This document shows positions 1 through 7,878 of a stretch of 40,506 bases of DNA, one piece after another. A model generated the notes under the pieces. That model saw only the letters and a list, made by a program, of their open reading frames with translations. It had not been told where the DNA came from and did not search any database. The stretch is from Photobacterium aquimaris. GTDB taxonomy: Bacteria; Pseudomonadota; Gammaproteobacteria; Enterobacterales; Vibrionaceae. The translations under genes and the position numbers were made by a program. The stretch is taken from NCBI RefSeq assembly GCF_002954455.1, contig NZ_MSCC01000005.1, positions 43,573 through 84,078 on the forward strand, written 5' to 3'. Position 1 is the stretch's first letter. Each line of letters opens with the position of its first letter.

Positions 1-248
1 CTGAAGAAATCGCTAATAATTTGGTTATTATATGGAATCTTATGAGGAAACAATATGAATTGGCAAGTCAGTACTTCAGCATAGTAACTATGCATAACAT
101 CGAATCTATCAATAATTGTGCGCATTATTTTCTTATCATGCCCACCAGCACTGTTTAATAATCGCCATACTTTGTTCTTATAAACAAAAGGTATTGATTT
201 AGGAATGTGTTCCAATATTGAGTCATAAGTATCTTGCTGCGCAGCCAT
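1..248 (-). CDS. Unknown protein, incomplete (runs off the window edge)
   Basis: An open frame of at least 82 codons begins at an ATG at 248 (MAAQQDTYDSILEH...) and is still open at base 1, so its C-terminus lies outside the window. The visible part is soluble-looking, rich in Ile, Tyr, Lys and His, with no signal peptide or membrane segment. I do not recognise the family. A purine-rich AGGT lies about 12 bases before the ATG, a weak ribosome site. It follows two AlpA-type regulators in the same direction but lies beyond their terminator-like hairpin, so it probably has its own promoter. Its position suggests an element gene, perhaps for replication or maintenance, but that is inference only. 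The reading frame is seen directly; the function is unknown. Confidence 0.5.
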   Translation of the reverse strand, partial: MAAQQDTYDSILEHIPKSIPFVYKNKVWRLLNSAGGHDKKIMRTIIDRFDVMHSYYAEVLTCQFILFPHKIPYNNQIISDFF

Positions 249-394
249 ATAATATAAATTACCTGATTTTTAATTTTATTTTCATGTGATTAACTTGTTG
301 TAATTTCTATTTTTAATCGTCAAAAACGAATGGAAATTATTAAAGAAAAGCCACATTAAAGTTGTGGATTGTTGCAAACGGTTATCGGGATAAT

Positions 395-428
395 AAAAAA
401 AGGGGTAGAGCATAAGCCCTACCCCTTG
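395..428 (-). terminator. Intrinsic terminator after the AlpA-type gene pair
   Basis: Read on the minus strand, a ten-base-pair stem (GGGGTAGGGC with GCTCTACCCC, one G-U pair) with a TTAT loop is followed by seven T. It begins about 14 bases past the stop codon of the second AlpA-type gene. It separates that gene from the unknown gene at the window edge. Confidence 0.8.
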
Positions 429-441
429 ATTAGAATGGTAA

Positions 442-663
442 TTATTGTTGAGCCTGTAACCACGCTTCATATTGATGTCTAAACCAACCAATGGTTCTTC
501 CATTTATAGTCCACGGTCTAGGAAACTTTCCACTGTGCCACCAGCGCCATATAGTTGAACGATCTTTACCTAGGCGTAGGCACATTTCGGCAAGCGGAAT
601 AATATCAATAGGCGCACCAGAAGCTGTTGTTATGTCTTTGCTTATATCTTGACGATTACTCAT
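442..663 (-). CDS. AlpA-family phage/island regulator (second of pair)
   Basis: This 73-aa protein has the features of AlpA-type (MerR-like winged helix) DNA-binding proteins: an 'IIPLAEMCLRLGKDRSTIWRW' segment giving the helix-turn-helix, followed by 'GKFPRPWTINGRTIGWF', the typical wing, and a short tail. Such proteins switch excision or integrase genes of prophages and islands. I chose the ATG at 663 over one at 678 because GAGG lies about nine bases before it. That start overlaps the stop of the preceding AlpA-type gene by eight bases, which suggests translational coupling. The two proteins are only distantly similar, so this is not a recent tandem duplication. The family call is firm; the regulated target is not visible here. 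Confidence 0.82.
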   Translation of the reverse strand: MSNRQDISKDITTASGAPIDIIPLAEMCLRLGKDRSTIWRWWHSGKFPRPWTINGRTIGWFRHQYEAWLQAQQ

Positions 664-883
664 TGGTAGCTGCCTCATTTGAGGTTTTTTCCAGAGAGTT
701 CATCCAGCAAAGAACTTCTGATAACAGCCACATTACCTTTCTTTCACCAACTCTGCGTTTCGATGGAAAATTGTTCTGCTTCTCCATTTCCCATCGAGTC
801 GTACGGCATAAGCCAGTCATTTGTGCACATTCTTTTTCTGATATCAGTCTATCAGGGAAGTCTGTGACATTTTGTTTACTCAT
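656..883 (-). CDS. AlpA-family phage/island regulator (first of pair)
   Basis: This 75-aa protein contains 'RLISEKECAQMTGLCRTTRW', an AlpA-type helix-turn-helix, followed by 'NNFPSKRRVGERKVMWLLSE', the beta wing, and a short helix ending in Asn-Glu. AAGGATG just before the ATG at 883 is a good ribosome site. It is the promoter-proximal gene of a two-gene unit with the next AlpA-type gene, overlapping it by eight bases. AlpA proteins are small transcription activators or excision-control factors of P4-like elements. A close integrase is expected but none lies inside the window, so it is either beyond the left edge or lost. Two different AlpA-like genes in tandem are somewhat unusual. Confidence 0.82.
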   Translation of the reverse strand: MSKQNVTDFPDRLISEKECAQMTGLCRTTRWEMEKQNNFPSKRRVGERKVMWLLSEVLCWMNSLEKTSNEAATNE

Positions 884-1031
884 TTGTGCATCCTTTTTAA
901 TAGGAGCGCAGATGAGATTTAGGGTTGAAATAGATTAAAGGTTTATTGAAGTTTGAACAAGGTTGTTTGCGTTTAAATTGACTCAATAAACGGAAAGTAA
1001 TTAAGCAGATATAAAAAGGCAGGAGGATAAA

Positions 1032-1077
1032 TGTATCAAGGTATGAATTGTTATTAGTGTATCAATCTGTGTATCAA
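1032..1077 (+). repeat. Three direct copies of TGTATCAA, possible arm-type att sites
   Basis: The octamer TGTATCAA occurs at 1032-1039, 1058-1065 and 1070-1077, all in the same orientation, ending five bases before the fis terminator. Clustered short direct repeats at the end of an element are typical of tyrosine-integrase arm binding sites. The repeats are seen directly; the attachment-site reading is inference, because neither an integrase nor the second end is in the window. Confidence 0.4.
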
Positions 1078-1081
1078 ATAC

Positions 1082-1117
1082 AAAAAAGCCTATTCCAAAT
1101 CAAAAGAATAGGCTTTT
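1082..1117 (-). terminator. Intrinsic terminator of dusB-fis
   Basis: A 12-base-pair perfect stem (AAAAGCCTATTC with GAATAGGCTTTT) with a ten-base loop is followed on the minus strand by a T run. It lies 26 bases past the fis stop codon. It also marks the last clearly core sequence before the accessory region. Confidence 0.85.
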
Positions 1118-1142
1118 AAAACATTAACTTAGACTTTTTGGT

Positions 1143-1439
1143 CTAGTTCATGCCGTATTTCTTTAGTTTCTTACGTAGCGTACCACGGTTGATACCCATC
1201 ATGGTTGCAGCGCGAGTTTGGTTACCGCGAGTGTACTGCATGATAGTGTCTAGTAGTGGTTGTTCAACTTCTGCAAGCACAAGCTCGTACAGATCGTCGA
1301 CTTCCTGACCATTTAATTGAGCAAGGTAGTTTTTAAGGGATGCCTTCACTGAATCACGTAATGGTTTCTGTGTGATTTGGTCTTGTGAAGTTACAGTTGT
1401 TACTGTTAACGCTTCGGAAGTCAGATTTTGTTCGAACAT
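1143..1439 (-). CDS. fis: Nucleoid-associated DNA-binding protein Fis
   Basis: Fis bends DNA, stimulates rRNA promoters and site-specific recombination, and is made in bursts at outgrowth. The 98-aa length equals that of E. coli Fis. The C-terminal part (about residues 70-98, 'YTRGNQTRAATMMGINRGTL' then RKKLKKYGMN) is the characteristic Fis helix-turn-helix and is almost invariant in the family. The N-terminal half is the dimer and beta-hairpin arm region. It lies 23 bases after dusB in the same direction, the conserved dusB-fis operon of enteric bacteria and vibrios, and is followed by a strong terminator. Expression should come from the GC-discriminator promoter upstream of dusB. Identification is essentially certain. 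Confidence 0.98.
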   Translation of the reverse strand: MFEQNLTSEALTVTTVTSQDQITQKPLRDSVKASLKNYLAQLNGQEVDDLYELVLAEVEQPLLDTIMQYTRGNQTRAATMMGINRGTLRKKLKKYGMN

Positions 1440-1462
1440 AATTCTGTAAGCTCTTCTAGTAT

Positions 1463-2428
1463 TTATGCAACGTTTTCGAAGTAGCCTTGCAGCGCATCGA
1501 TTTGCTGTTGAGCATCCTCGAGTGCGTTGAAGGTCCGGCGGAAATCACCAGCTGGTGCATGTTCTTTCAAATACCAAGACACGTGTTTACGTGCAATGCG
1601 TAATCCTAGGTAATCACCATAAAATTGGTGAAGTGCCTTAACATGTCCCAACATAATTTCACTGATTTCGTCAATTGACGGTGCAGCGAGGTGTTCACCG
1701 GTTGTTAAGTAATGGTGGATTTCTCTAAAAATCCACGGCTTTCCTTGTGCAGGTCGGCCAATCATTAGAGCGTCGGCACCGGTATAATCCAATACAAAGC
1801 GTGCTTTCTCCGGGCTATCGATATCACCGTTAGCGATAACTGGGATTGAGATGGCTTGTTTCACCGCTCTAATGTAGTCATATTCCGCTTCACCTTTGTA
1901 CATGCAAGCCTTGGTACGTCCATGAAGGGCGAGGGCCTGTATGCCACATTGTTCGGCGAGTTTGGCTATGTTGACACAATTCCTGTTGTCCAGATCCCAG
2001 CCTGTACGGGTTTTAAGCGTAACAGGCACATCTACTGCGTCCACCACTGTACGAAGAATCTCTTCGATCAGATTGGGATACTGCAATAGAGCAGAACCGG
2101 CTAATCGTTTATTTACTTTCTTAGCTGGGCATCCCATGTTGATATCGATGATTTGCGCACCGTTTTCAACACTGAATTGCGCCGCTTCGGCCATCAATTT
2201 TGGATCAGCACCTGCTATCTGAACCGAACGAATCCCCGATTCACCTTCGTGAACCATGCGATTGAGCGATTTAGACGTCTTCCAGAGATCTGGATTTGAC
2301 GACATCATCTCGCTAACAGCCATGCCTGCACCGTAGCGAAGGCATAATTCACGAAATGGCCGATCGGTCACACCCGCCATTGGCGCGACTATCAGTTGGT
2401 TTTTAAGTTGATATGGACCGATATGCAA
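1463..2428 (-). CDS. dusB: tRNA-dihydrouridine synthase B (TTG start)
   Basis: This flavin enzyme reduces uridine to dihydrouridine in tRNA. It shows the Dus barrel motifs APMAGVTDRPFRELC, 'DINMGCPAKKVNKRLAGSAL', the catalytic Cys in MGCP, the HGRTK flavin-contact region and GADALMIGRPAQGKPWIF. An upstream-extended frame from an ATG at 2557 is possible, but family homology begins exactly at HIGPYQL. A TTG at 2428 gives 321 aa, the length of E. coli DusB. AGGT lies about ten bases before the TTG, and a promoter whose -10 ends only ~35 bases upstream would place the longer start outside the transcript. The gene is first in the operon with fis. The function is certain; the TTG start is inference from length, promoter and homology. 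Confidence 0.95.
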   Translation of the reverse strand: MHIGPYQLKNQLIVAPMAGVTDRPFRELCLRYGAGMAVSEMMSSNPDLWKTSKSLNRMVHEGESGIRSVQIAGADPKLMAEAAQFSVENGAQIIDINMGCPAKKVNKRLAGSALLQYPNLIEEILRTVVDAVDVPVTLKTRTGWDLDNRNCVNIAKLAEQCGIQALALHGRTKACMYKGEAEYDYIRAVKQAISIPVIANGDIDSPEKARFVLDYTGADALMIGRPAQGKPWIFREIHHYLTTGEHLAAPSIDEISEIMLGHVKALHQFYGDYLGLRIARKHVSWYLKEHAPAGDFRRTFNALEDAQQQIDALQGYFENVA

Positions 2429-2463
2429 AATGTCTCTACCTGACTGTGCCAGTAAGGGCGCGC

Positions 2464-2492
2464 ATTTTACGCATTTTTTACGCTGCTGAAAA
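2464..2492 (-). promoter_or_regulatory. dusB-fis promoter with GC-rich discriminator
   Basis: On the minus strand TTTTCA (2487-2492) and TAAAAT (2464-2469) are separated by exactly 17 bases, and the -10 is followed at once by GCGCGCCC. A GC-rich discriminator is the hallmark of promoters inhibited by ppGpp/DksA, as known for E. coli fis. The promoter lies about 35 bases before the TTG start of dusB. It was assigned by eye. Confidence 0.6.
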
Positions 2493-2604
2493 GGCCAATA
2501 ATTGAGCATGATGATTTTGTTTGTCAAAACAGCATGATTTTCAATCAATTGACCCATTAAATTAATTAAAAATAATCAACAGCAGCAACCAATTACCGTA
2601 AATT

Positions 2605-3489
2605 TTATGCTTTATGACCCGAGATACGACACCACTCTTCGCGTGCCATTACTGGATCTAATGTGATTTCATCGCTGTAGTAAGTTGCAACATCTTCTGC
2701 TTGGCTTTCAAGTACACCAGAGATTGCTAAGTCACCACCCTTTTTCACTAGGCTCTTAATCACTGGTGATAATTCACGCAGTGGGCCGGCTAGAATGTTA
2801 GCAACAACCACGTCAGCTTGAATGCCTTGTGGCTGATCTTGGGGTAGATATAGCTCGAGATTGTCTGAAACGCCATTGCGCTCAGCATTATCACGAGAAG
2901 CTAAAATAGCCTGTGGATCGATATCAATACCAATTACTTTTGCTGCGCCTAATTTAAGTGCAGCAATGGCTAAAATACCTGAACCACATCCAAAATCGAT
3001 AATCGTTTTACCAGTAAGATCTTGACCGTCTAGCCACTCAAGACACAGTGATGTGGTTGGGTGCGTACCAGTACCAAATGCCAAACCTGGGTCTAGCAAT
3101 ACATTAACGGCATCAGGTTCTGGTGCTTCACGCCAGCTTGGGCAGATCCATAAACGGCGACCAAAACGCATTGGGTGGAAGTTATCCATCCACTCACGTT
3201 CCCAGTCTTTATCTTCTAATTGCTCGATTTTATAAGCAAAATCATCAGCAATTAGCGGGCTGTTTTTAAGCATGTTCAGCACGAAATCCATGTCGGCTTC
3301 AGCATCATACAAACCAATAACATCAGTATCACCCCATAAACGGGTTTCACCTGGCATAGGCTCGAAAACTGGCGTGTCTTGTGCATCAAGGAAAGTGGCG
3401 GATAGAGCACCAGTCTCTTCCATTAGCATGTCGCCAATTGCTTCTGCGTTCTCTGCAGTAGCGTTCAGTTTAATTTGAATCCAAGGCAT
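2605..3489 (-). CDS. prmA: Ribosomal protein L11 methyltransferase
   Basis: PrmA trimethylates several residues of ribosomal protein L11 using S-adenosylmethionine. The 294-aa protein has the family's N-terminal L11-binding domain beginning MPWIQIKLNA and a C-terminal Rossmann methyltransferase. The glycine-rich SAM loop is TIIDFGCGSGILAIAALKLGA, followed by the acidic ribose-binding IGIDIDPQAI. The motif VVANILAGPL is the family's equivalent of the NPPY-type substrate site. Length matches E. coli PrmA (293 aa). It lies between panF and dusB in the same direction, the same order as in E. coli, but gaps of over 100 bases on both sides and the panF terminator make it its own unit. Firm identification. 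Confidence 0.97.
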   Translation of the reverse strand: MPWIQIKLNATAENAEAIGDMLMEETGALSATFLDAQDTPVFEPMPGETRLWGDTDVIGLYDAEADMDFVLNMLKNSPLIADDFAYKIEQLEDKDWEREWMDNFHPMRFGRRLWICPSWREAPEPDAVNVLLDPGLAFGTGTHPTTSLCLEWLDGQDLTGKTIIDFGCGSGILAIAALKLGAAKVIGIDIDPQAILASRDNAERNGVSDNLELYLPQDQPQGIQADVVVANILAGPLRELSPVIKSLVKKGGDLAISGVLESQAEDVATYYSDEITLDPVMAREEWCRISGHKA

Positions 3490-3584
3490 GGTTTATTCGC
3501 TTATTTTGTGACTACTTGAACATAGGGGGCGCAGTTTAGCATGAAATTTCACCAATCCCCATTAGCAGATGCTAAACAATAGAT

Positions 3585-3615
3585 AAAAAAAGAGCGTATC
3601 GATAGACACGCTCTT
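3585..3615 (-). terminator. Terminator after panF
   Basis: On the minus strand AAGAGCGT pairs perfectly with ACGCTCTT around a ten-base loop, followed by seven T. It lies about 27 bases past the panF stop. Confidence 0.85.
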
Positions 3616-3642
3616 GGTTGTGTTAGTGTAATTAACAATTAA

Positions 3643-5100
3643 TTATTTGTTAGCTGCGGCGATTTTTGATTGGTTAGGACGTGCATAACTACCAATAATA
3701 AAGGCAATTAAACCAATGACTAATGTCGGTACAATCGCGTGCATACCACCCATGTCAGGTTTACCTAATGACAGTCCTAAATAGGTGGTTAGGCCAACAA
3801 TCATTGAGGCAAATGCGCCTGTCGCTGAGGCTTTTTCCCAATATAACCCTAATACTAATGGCCATAGGAATACTGCTTGTAAGCTACCAAAGGCTAATAA
3901 ATTAAGCCAAATAATCATATTGGGTGGGTTCATTGCCGCCACAAATACCAGTGCTGAAAAAATACCTGTTACCCATAGGGATAGCTTCGGCAATTTTGTT
4001 TCAGCTGCGTCACCTTCGGCGATTTTAGGATTAATATAATTGATATATAAATCTTTCAATAAGGTTGCAGATGCTTGAATTAATTGAGAATCAATGGTCG
4101 ACATAATAGCTGCCATTGGGCCGGCTAAGAAGATTCCAGCAACAGCAGGTGGTAATACTGTCACCATTAAGGTTGGCATGATTTGGTCAGGGCTGGCGAT
4201 ATTCGGCACGATAGCGCGGCCTAATGCACCCGCTAAATGCATTCCAAACATCAGTAGCGCCACCATAATGGTGCTAATTACCATGCCTTTATGTAATGAA
4301 CGGCTGTCTTTATATGACATACAGCGTACTGCGGCATGAGGTAAACCAATGACGCCAAAACACACCAGAATCCAAAAGCTGAGCATAAAAGGTTGGCTTA
4401 AAAAGTGGTTGGGACCATAGGGTGAAACCAAAGCCGGATCAATATCATGAAGTTTGGTTACCAGCGCACCAATACTGCCACCGGTATGTACAATCCCAAC
4501 TAATAGGGCGATCGTGCCAATGATCATCATGATCCCTTGAATGGTATCAGTCATGACGACTGCACGAAAGCCACCAATAGTGGTATACAGTCCAACAGTG
4601 ATCGCAAACAACATCAGCCCATGAGTATAAGACAGACCTGTGACGGTTTGCAGTAGGCGTGCACCGCCGACAAATTGCACCACCATAGTGCCAAAGAAGG
4701 CTAATAGTAGTGATAGAGAAGCAAAGATCACCACGCCTTTGTGTTGGTAGCGAGCATATAAAATATCATTGAGGGTTAATGCATTATGACGGCGAGATTC
4801 AATCGCAAACTTTTTTCCGAGCACGCCTAATGTTAACCATGCTGCGGGCAGTTGAATCATGGCGAGCAATACCCAGCCCAACCCCATCTTATAAGCAGCA
4901 CCTGGGCCGCCAATAAAGGTGCTGGCACTGGCATAAGTCGCAGCAAGGGTCATGGCGAGTACAAAGCCACCCATACTACGACCACCGACAAGGTATTCAG
5001 TTAAGAAATTACCCTTACCCTGAAAACGGCGAGTATAGAGTGCGACGCCAAAAACGGCGGCTAAATAGAGCACCAAAGGAATGATAAGTTGGCTATTCAT
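3643..5100 (-). CDS. panF: Sodium/pantothenate symporter
   Basis: PanF imports pantothenate (vitamin B5, the coenzyme A precursor) together with Na+ across the inner membrane. The 485-aa protein is a member of the sodium:solute symporter (SSS) family with about 13 membrane segments. It has the typical early loop 'FLTEYLVGGRSMGGFVLAMT', the ASASTFIGGPGAAYKMGLGW segment of TM2-3, and GGFRAVVMTDTIQGIMM near TM6. It overlaps the last eight bases of yhdT, so the two are translationally coupled, and it ends at a strong terminator. The pair yhdT-panF is the same arrangement as in E. coli. It is one of three SSS folds in this window, the others being the CrbS N-terminus and the acetate symporter. High confidence. 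Confidence 0.95.
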   Translation of the reverse strand: MNSQLIIPLVLYLAAVFGVALYTRRFQGKGNFLTEYLVGGRSMGGFVLAMTLAATYASASTFIGGPGAAYKMGLGWVLLAMIQLPAAWLTLGVLGKKFAIESRRHNALTLNDILYARYQHKGVVIFASLSLLLAFFGTMVVQFVGGARLLQTVTGLSYTHGLMLFAITVGLYTTIGGFRAVVMTDTIQGIMMIIGTIALLVGIVHTGGSIGALVTKLHDIDPALVSPYGPNHFLSQPFMLSFWILVCFGVIGLPHAAVRCMSYKDSRSLHKGMVISTIMVALLMFGMHLAGALGRAIVPNIASPDQIMPTLMVTVLPPAVAGIFLAGPMAAIMSTIDSQLIQASATLLKDLYINYINPKIAEGDAAETKLPKLSLWVTGIFSALVFVAAMNPPNMIIWLNLLAFGSLQAVFLWPLVLGLYWEKASATGAFASMIVGLTTYLGLSLGKPDMGGMHAIVPTLVIGLIAFIIGSYARPNQSKIAAANK

Positions 5101-5374
5101 GTGGTTTATCGTCTGTTATTTCAAGAGGGAGATCGTGGTAAATAAATTTGACCATAAGGGCGCAAAGTATTGTAAAAACAATTGGGCCAATAATGCATGA
5201 CAGCAAAAACCATAATGGGAAACCAAAATAGAGGGTTGGCATACTGAGGTCATTAATAGCGGGGGCAAACCCATAGGCGGAAACATACCACCAAAGAAAA
5301 TAAGCTAACGCGAGTCCTATCGCCCAGCGCGCTTCTTTATGTGCTTGGCGGTAGCGGGCAGAAAGCGTTTTCAT
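5093..5374 (-). CDS. yhdT: YhdT-family small membrane protein (DUF997)
   Basis: This 93-aa protein has two clear hydrophobic segments (roughly residues 16-36 and 48-75) separated by a short polar loop, and a charged tail ending DDKPHE. This fits the DUF997/YhdT family, whose genes nearly always precede panF. The biochemical role is not established; a small accessory subunit for the symporter is a plausible inference from the fixed gene pairing. It overlaps panF by eight bases. The ATG at 5374 is preceded by AACTGGAGAAACCGC, which holds a good GGAG ribosome site. Confidence 0.9.
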   Translation of the reverse strand: MKTLSARYRQAHKEARWAIGLALAYFLWWYVSAYGFAPAINDLSMPTLYFGFPLWFLLSCIIGPIVFTILCALMVKFIYHDLPLEITDDKPHE

Positions 5375-5520
5375 GCGGTTTCTCCAGTTGTTATTGGTCA
5401 GAGGCTTATCAGATAATTGAGAAAATCACTGATAGCGGTTAAAAAAGAGGGCTATTGTGGCAAAAGATAGACGTTTATGCCATGTCTCGTATTCAGATAA
5501 GATTTGTTGTCGCTAATAAT

Positions 5521-5551
5521 AAAAAAGGCCACCTTTAGGCAGCCTTTTTAA
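5521..5551 (-). terminator. Terminator after accC
   Basis: Minus strand: AAAAAGGCTGCC and GGTGGCCTTTTT pair (two G-U pairs) around TAAA, with a T run. It begins 16 bases past the accC stop and ends the aroQ-accB-accC transcript. Confidence 0.8.
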
Positions 5552-5566
5552 CGTTAGATAACGTTA

Positions 5567-6910
5567 TTACTGTAAACCAAGCTTCTTTTCAAGGTAGTGA
5601 ATATTAGCACCACCTTTTTGAAAGTTTTCATCAGCCATAATTTGTTGCTGAAGCGGAATATTGGTTTTAATACCGTCAATGATCATTTCACTTAATGCAT
5701 TACGCATACGTGAGATGGCAACATCACGGTTTTCACCGTAAGCAATCAACTTACCAATCATTGAATCATAGTAAGGCGGTACAGTGTAGCCTGTGTAGAT
5801 ATGCGATTCCCAACGAATACCCATGCCACCTGGTGAGTGGAAACGGGTGATCGTGCCTGGACACGGAAGGAAACGCTCAGGATCTTCAGCATTAATACGA
5901 CATTCAACCGCGTGGCCACGAATTTGAATATCTTTTTGGCTAAATGATAATGGTTGACCTGCAGCAATACGTAATTGCTCTTTAATTAAGTCAACGCCAG
6001 TAACCATTTCTGTTACTGGGTGCTCAACCTGAATACGGGTATTCATTTCAATGAAGTAGAATTCGCCGTTTTCATAAAGGAACTCAAAAGTACCTGCGCC
6101 ACGGTAATTGATTTCTAAACATGCACGCGTACAACGCTCACCGATGTATTTACGCATTTCTTCAGTAATACCAGGTGCTGGCGCTTCTTCTACCACTTTT
6201 TGGTGGCGACGTTGCATTGAACAATCACGCTCACCTAAATGAATTGCACCACCTTGACCATCAGCAAGTACTTGTACTTCGATGTGACGTGGGTTTTCAA
6301 GGTATTTCTCCATGTAAACCATGTCATTATCAAAGCAAGATTTTGCTTCCGCACGGGTCATCGCGATCGCTTCAGTCAATTCTTTTTCTGAGCGAACAAC
6401 ACGCATACCACGACCACCGCCGCCACCAGAGGCTTTAATGATAACTGGGTAACCAATACGCTTAGCAAAAGATTTATTTTTTGCTTCATCGTCATCAAGT
6501 GGGCCATCAGAGCCAGGAACACAAGGAACACCAGCTTTTTTCATAGCACTGATTGCAGAAACTTTATCGCCCATTAGACGAATTGTTTCAGCTTTAGGGC
6601 CTACAAAAATAAAGCCAGAACGCTCTACTTGCTCAGCAAAATCAGCATTTTCAGATAGGAAACCGTAGCCAGGGTGAATTGCTACAGCGCCAGTGATCTC
6701 TGCTGCACTGATGATACGAGGAATATTAAGGTAACTATCGATACCGCGCGCGGGGCCAATACAAACTGATTCATCAGCCAATAATACGTGCTTAAGATCG
6801 CGGTCAGCTGTTGAGTGAACAGCTACCGTTTTAATGCCTAATTCTTTACATGCGCGAAGAATTCGAAGTGCAATTTCACCTCGGTTCGCAATTACTAATT
6901 TATCTAACAT
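5567..6910 (-). CDS. accC: Biotin carboxylase subunit of acetyl-CoA carboxylase
   Basis: AccC carboxylates the biotin carried by AccB using ATP and bicarbonate, the first half-reaction of fatty-acid synthesis. The 447-aa length fits the family (E. coli 449). It begins MLDKLVIANRGEIALRI, the canonical start. The ATP-grasp glycine-rich loop KASGGGGGRGMRVV lies near residue 160. Also present are HLGERDCSMQRRHQKVVEEAP and the MNTRIQVEHPVTEMVTG signature with the catalytic Glu and Arg. It lies 15 bases after accB with GAGG as ribosome site, so the two are made together. Firm identification. Confidence 0.99.
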   Translation of the reverse strand: MLDKLVIANRGEIALRILRACKELGIKTVAVHSTADRDLKHVLLADESVCIGPARGIDSYLNIPRIISAAEITGAVAIHPGYGFLSENADFAEQVERSGFIFVGPKAETIRLMGDKVSAISAMKKAGVPCVPGSDGPLDDDEAKNKSFAKRIGYPVIIKASGGGGGRGMRVVRSEKELTEAIAMTRAEAKSCFDNDMVYMEKYLENPRHIEVQVLADGQGGAIHLGERDCSMQRRHQKVVEEAPAPGITEEMRKYIGERCTRACLEINYRGAGTFEFLYENGEFYFIEMNTRIQVEHPVTEMVTGVDLIKEQLRIAAGQPLSFSQKDIQIRGHAVECRINAEDPERFLPCPGTITRFHSPGGMGIRWESHIYTGYTVPPYYDSMIGKLIAYGENRDVAISRMRNALSEMIIDGIKTNIPLQQQIMADENFQKGGANIHYLEKKLGLQ

Positions 6911-6925
6911 AGCCAGGAGCCTCGA

Positions 6926-7399
6926 TTACTCGATGATTACAAGCGGTTGGTCGAATTCAATTGCGTCGCCATCAACTGCAAGAATCGCAACGATCTTACC
7001 GGCTTTGTCTGCTTGAATTTGGTTCATCATTTTCATTGCTTCAACGATACATAGAGTATCGCCAATGTTGACTGATTGACCTACTTCAGCAAAGTTCTTT
7101 GCTTCAGGGCTTGGCGCACGGTAGAAAGTACCTACCATTGGTGAAAGAACTTGATGACCAGCAGCAACAACAGGTGCTTCTGGTGCTTGGAATGATGTTG
7201 CTTCTGTTGCTGGTGCTGCTTGAACAGGTGCTGCTTGAACAGGTGCCATCATAGGAGCAGCAGCATATTGTTGTGGCATCGCTGTTGCGGGTACATTACG
7301 ACTGATTCGAACTGACTCTTCACCTTCAGAAATTTCTAGCTCTGCAATACCAGATTCTTCAACCAGTTCAATTAGCTTCTTAATTTTACGAATGTCCAT
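6926..7399 (-). CDS. accB: Biotin carboxyl carrier protein
   Basis: AccB carries the biotin that shuttles CO2 between AccC and the carboxyltransferase AccAD. The 157-aa protein has an N-terminal helical part (MDIRKIKKLIELVEESGIAE), a flexible Ala/Pro-rich linker at about residues 37-80 with a short 'APVQA' repeat, and a C-terminal biotinyl domain. The biotinylated lysine is Lys123 in the EAMKMMNQI motif. The thumb loop specific to acetyl-CoA carboxylase, SPMVGTFYRAPSPEAKNFAEVG, is present from residue 86. It sits between aroQ and accC in one operon, with 26 bases to aroQ. Firm identification. Confidence 0.98.
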   Translation of the reverse strand: MDIRKIKKLIELVEESGIAELEISEGEESVRISRNVPATAMPQQYAAAPMMAPVQAAPVQAAPATEATSFQAPEAPVVAAGHQVLSPMVGTFYRAPSPEAKNFAEVGQSVNIGDTLCIVEAMKMMNQIQADKAGKIVAILAVDGDAIEFDQPLVIIE

Positions 7400-7425
7400 T
7401 ATTTTTCTCTTTATATATTGTTCAG

Positions 7426-7878
7426 TTAGCTATCTGCATGCAGGCGATTAACCGCTGCCTGTAGGGCGAATTCATAACCGTCAGGGCCTAGACCACAAAT
7501 CACTCCTACCGCTTTATCCGATAAGTAAGAGTGATGACGAAAAGGTTCACGTGCGTGAACGTTAGATAAATGTACTTCAATAAACGGAATAGCAACACCA
7601 AGCAAGGCATCGCGAATAGCAACACTCGTGTGAGTGAAGGCTGCTGGGTTTATTATAATGAAATCCACCTTAGTATGGGCTTGGTGAATTGCATCAATTA
7701 ACTCATGCTCCGCATTTGATTGAATATGTTCTAATACCACCCCTAAATCGACGGCTGTAGTCGTTAATTTTTGAACCAGTTGCGTAAGTGTTTGCTGGCC
7801 ATAATGATCAGGCTCACGCAAACCCAGTAAATTTAGGTTAGGTCCATTAATCAGTAAAATTCGTTTAACGGTCGGCAT
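7426..7878 (-). CDS. aroQ: Type II 3-dehydroquinate dehydratase
   Basis: AroQ catalyses the third step of the shikimate pathway, 3-dehydroquinate to 3-dehydroshikimate. The 150-aa length is typical of the small dodecameric type II enzyme. The sequence shows 'RILLINGPNLNLLGLREPDH' with the active-site loop Tyr in HYG, then INPAAFTHTSVAIRDAL and IEVHLSNVHAREPFRHHS with the catalytic His, and the VICGLGPDGY end motif. It is the first gene of aroQ-accB-accC, an operon common in Vibrio and Pseudomonas but not in E. coli. A TATAAT box at 7989-7994 lies about 110 bases upstream. Firm identification. Confidence 0.97.
   Translation of the reverse strand: MPTVKRILLINGPNLNLLGLREPDHYGQQTLTQLVQKLTTTAVDLGVVLEHIQSNAEHELIDAIHQAHTKVDFIIINPAAFTHTSVAIRDALLGVAIPFIEVHLSNVHAREPFRHHSYLSDKAVGVICGLGPDGYEFALQAAVNRLHADS

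Noticed and set aside
282..503. Open frame of 73 codons on the minus strand
   Set aside because: It overlaps the AlpA-type gene end and its terminator hairpin, and its composition is unlike a protein.
2429..2557. N-terminal extension of dusB
   Set aside because: It contains the promoter and no family homology; the TTG at 2428 gives the standard length.
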